This document shows positions 63,083-64,000 of a stretch of 64,000 nt of DNA, one piece after another. The stretch lies in NCBI RefSeq assembly GCF_900120405.1, contig NZ_LT635493.1, forward strand, positions 347,037 to 411,036, given 5' to 3'. This DNA comes from Urinicoccus massiliensis. Lineage in GTDB: Bacteria; Bacillota; Clostridia; Tissierellales; Peptoniphilaceae. The position numbers and the translations under genes are program-made. The notes under the pieces were generated by a model. That model saw only the letters and a program-made list of their open reading frames with translations, was not told the DNA's origin and ran no database searches. Each line of letters opens with the position of its first letter. The first letter of the stretch is position 1.

Positions 63083-63832
63083 CTAGTCTTCAAAAGAATC
63101 AATAATGGATTCCAGGGCCAGGCCAGTTTTTTCATGGTAGAGGACACTGGGACAGTAGGTCCAATTTTCCGTTCCCAGTCGGGCCTTGGCTTGGTCATAG
63201 TCTGCTTTTTTGGCAATTTCCACTGTTCCGGGAATGTGGTTGGGGCCGGTCTTGATATAAATGACGTCTTTTTCATAGCCTGGAATTTGGTCGATCTTGT
63301 GATTAAAGCCTTCCAGGCCCTTGGCCTTGGCATCTTGGGCCAGACTTTCCATGAGCTGGTCATAGCTTTCTTGACTATTAGGCACTTCCATCAAGCTGTC
63401 TGCCAGCTTTTTGTCTCCTCCGGCCATTTTTAAAACCGAAGGGGCGTACTCAGACCCATCTTGGGCTTGGATGATTTCCTGGAGCTTTCCGTCTTGGGAC
63501 CCATAGACCAACTTCATGGGCATGGAGTAGCCGGACTCGGCTTTAAAAATCCCTTGGGAGAAGCTATAGCCCTGGCTCCAGACCCAAAGAAGGACGGAGG
63601 TTTTTTGCCCTTCTTCCAGCTCTTTTACCATGGTGACACTATAGGCTATGTAGTCGTCTCTTTTATAGGGGTTGTTTTTTTCATCGGCTTCTTTCAAGTC
63701 AGCCAAGATTTTCTCTTGGCTAATCTCTGGTTTTTGTGGCTTTTCTCCAGCCTCCTTGGGACCAGCCTGGGACTTACAGGCCACCAAGGCCAGGAGGGAG
63801 AGGATGGCCAGAATTGGAAATAATTTTTTCAT
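63083..63832 (-). CDS. Lipoprotein of unknown function
   Basis: 249 residues. Signal MKKLFPILAILSLLALVAC with lipobox LVAC. The mature region includes DDYIAYSVTMVKELEEGQKTS and FNHKIDQIPGYEKDVIYIKTG, followed by an acidic end. No family recognised. First gene of the lipoprotein operon, with AGGAG before the ATG. Confidence 0.75.
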   Translation of the reverse strand: MKKLFPILAILSLLALVACKSQAGPKEAGEKPQKPEISQEKILADLKEADEKNNPYKRDDYIAYSVTMVKELEEGQKTSVLLWVWSQGYSFSQGIFKAESGYSMPMKLVYGSQDGKLQEIIQAQDGSEYAPSVLKMAGGDKKLADSLMEVPNSQESYDQLMESLAQDAKAKGLEGFNHKIDQIPGYEKDVIYIKTGPNHIPGTVEIAKKADYDQAKARLGTENWTYCPSVLYHEKTGLALESIIDSFED

Positions 63833-63890
63833 CTTTTCCTCCTTTAATGTAAGAAACTATTTTCTTTTCTTATTTTACCACAAAAGAGAA

Positions 63891-63916
63891 AAAAGAACCG
63901 AAAAATCGGTTCTTTT
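63891..63916 (-). terminator. Terminator of the ftsH-like gene
   Basis: AAAAGAACCGA/TCGGTTCTTTT stem followed by TTTCTC on the minus strand; it begins at the stop codon. Confidence 0.85.
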
Positions 63917-64000
63917 ATTTATACTTGGCCAGAATTTCCATAAATTCTTCCCCGGTGATGGTTTCCTTGTTTAAAAGGAAGCGGGAAATTTCATGAAGGG
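63915..64000 (-). CDS. C-terminal end of an FtsH-like membrane protease (partial)
   Basis: Only the last 27 codons are in the window: LHEISRFLLNKETITGEEFM then EILAKYK and stop. The LLxKETITGEEF pattern is typical of the C-terminus of the ATP-dependent zinc metalloprotease FtsH. The rest lies beyond the right edge, so the call is tentative. Confidence 0.6.
   Translation of the reverse strand, partial: LHEISRFLLNKETITGEEFMEILAKYK

Overview
The window looks like chromosome from a low-to-moderate GC, Gram-positive anaerobe. I infer Tissierellia/Peptoniphilaceae (a Peptoniphilus or Anaerococcus relative); this is not proven. The basis is a clostridial 2[4Fe-4S] ferredoxin, strong AGGAGG ribosome sites, many TTG/GTG starts, Firmicutes synteny (yybS-gdpP-rplI-dnaB), T-box and Mn2+ riboswitch leaders, and extracellular copper-amine-oxidase-N-like 'stalk' domains. 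No rRNA or tRNA genes were seen.

Layout. 1-4.23 kb: 5' part of a giant secreted beta-helix adhesin on the minus strand, whose signal peptide contains a G10 tract that puts the gene out of frame here. 4.4-13.5 kb (minus): K+/H+ antiporter, pyrF-pyrE, an acyl-CoA hydrolase with an ECF sigma cassette, tuf, degV-glmM. 13.7-21.5 kb (plus): two exported proteins, an aconitase-isocitrate dehydrogenase-citrate synthase operon (citrate to 2-oxoglutarate) and murJ. 21.5-21.7 kb: a degenerate ISL3-derived mini-element. 21.7-24.4 kb: a secreted leucine-rich-repeat protein with 23 tandem 63-bp units. 25-29 kb: a DUF2975/XRE operon, then a Crp/Fnr regulator divergent from larA-larD (lactate racemase and lactate channel). 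29.1-32.7 kb: a radical-SAM DNA-repair-like pair and gltX. 33.0-40.5 kb: ferredoxin, a complete ISL3 element, a 15-spacer CRISPR array, truncated cas1, intact cas9 and tracrRNA. 41-44 kb: feoA-feoA-feoB with a Cys-rich partner. 44.5-51.4 kb: CorC/CNNM, dnaB, rplI, gdpP, yybS-like and uppP. 51.5-58.7 kb: Mn2+-riboswitch-controlled P-type ATPase, T-box-controlled serS, HAD hydrolase and a phosphodiester glycosidase. 58.8-64 kb: MATE transporter, palindrome-rich intergenic DNA, cysteine desulfidase-like protein, two lipoproteins and the last codons of an ftsH-like gene.

The most notable region is the type II-A CRISPR locus. The end of cas1 runs directly into a partial CRISPR repeat, so the cas1 3' end, cas2, csn2 and leader are missing. 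The other end of the array has been hit by an ISL3 element with a perfect 8-bp target duplication. Cas9, tracrRNA and repeats appear intact, so the locus is probably a frozen, interference-only system. One spacer is present twice and, translated, reads RIYLDEFAN, which resembles the Walker B region of VirD4/TraG conjugative coupling proteins. The second notable point is the likely phase-variable adhesin at the left edge.
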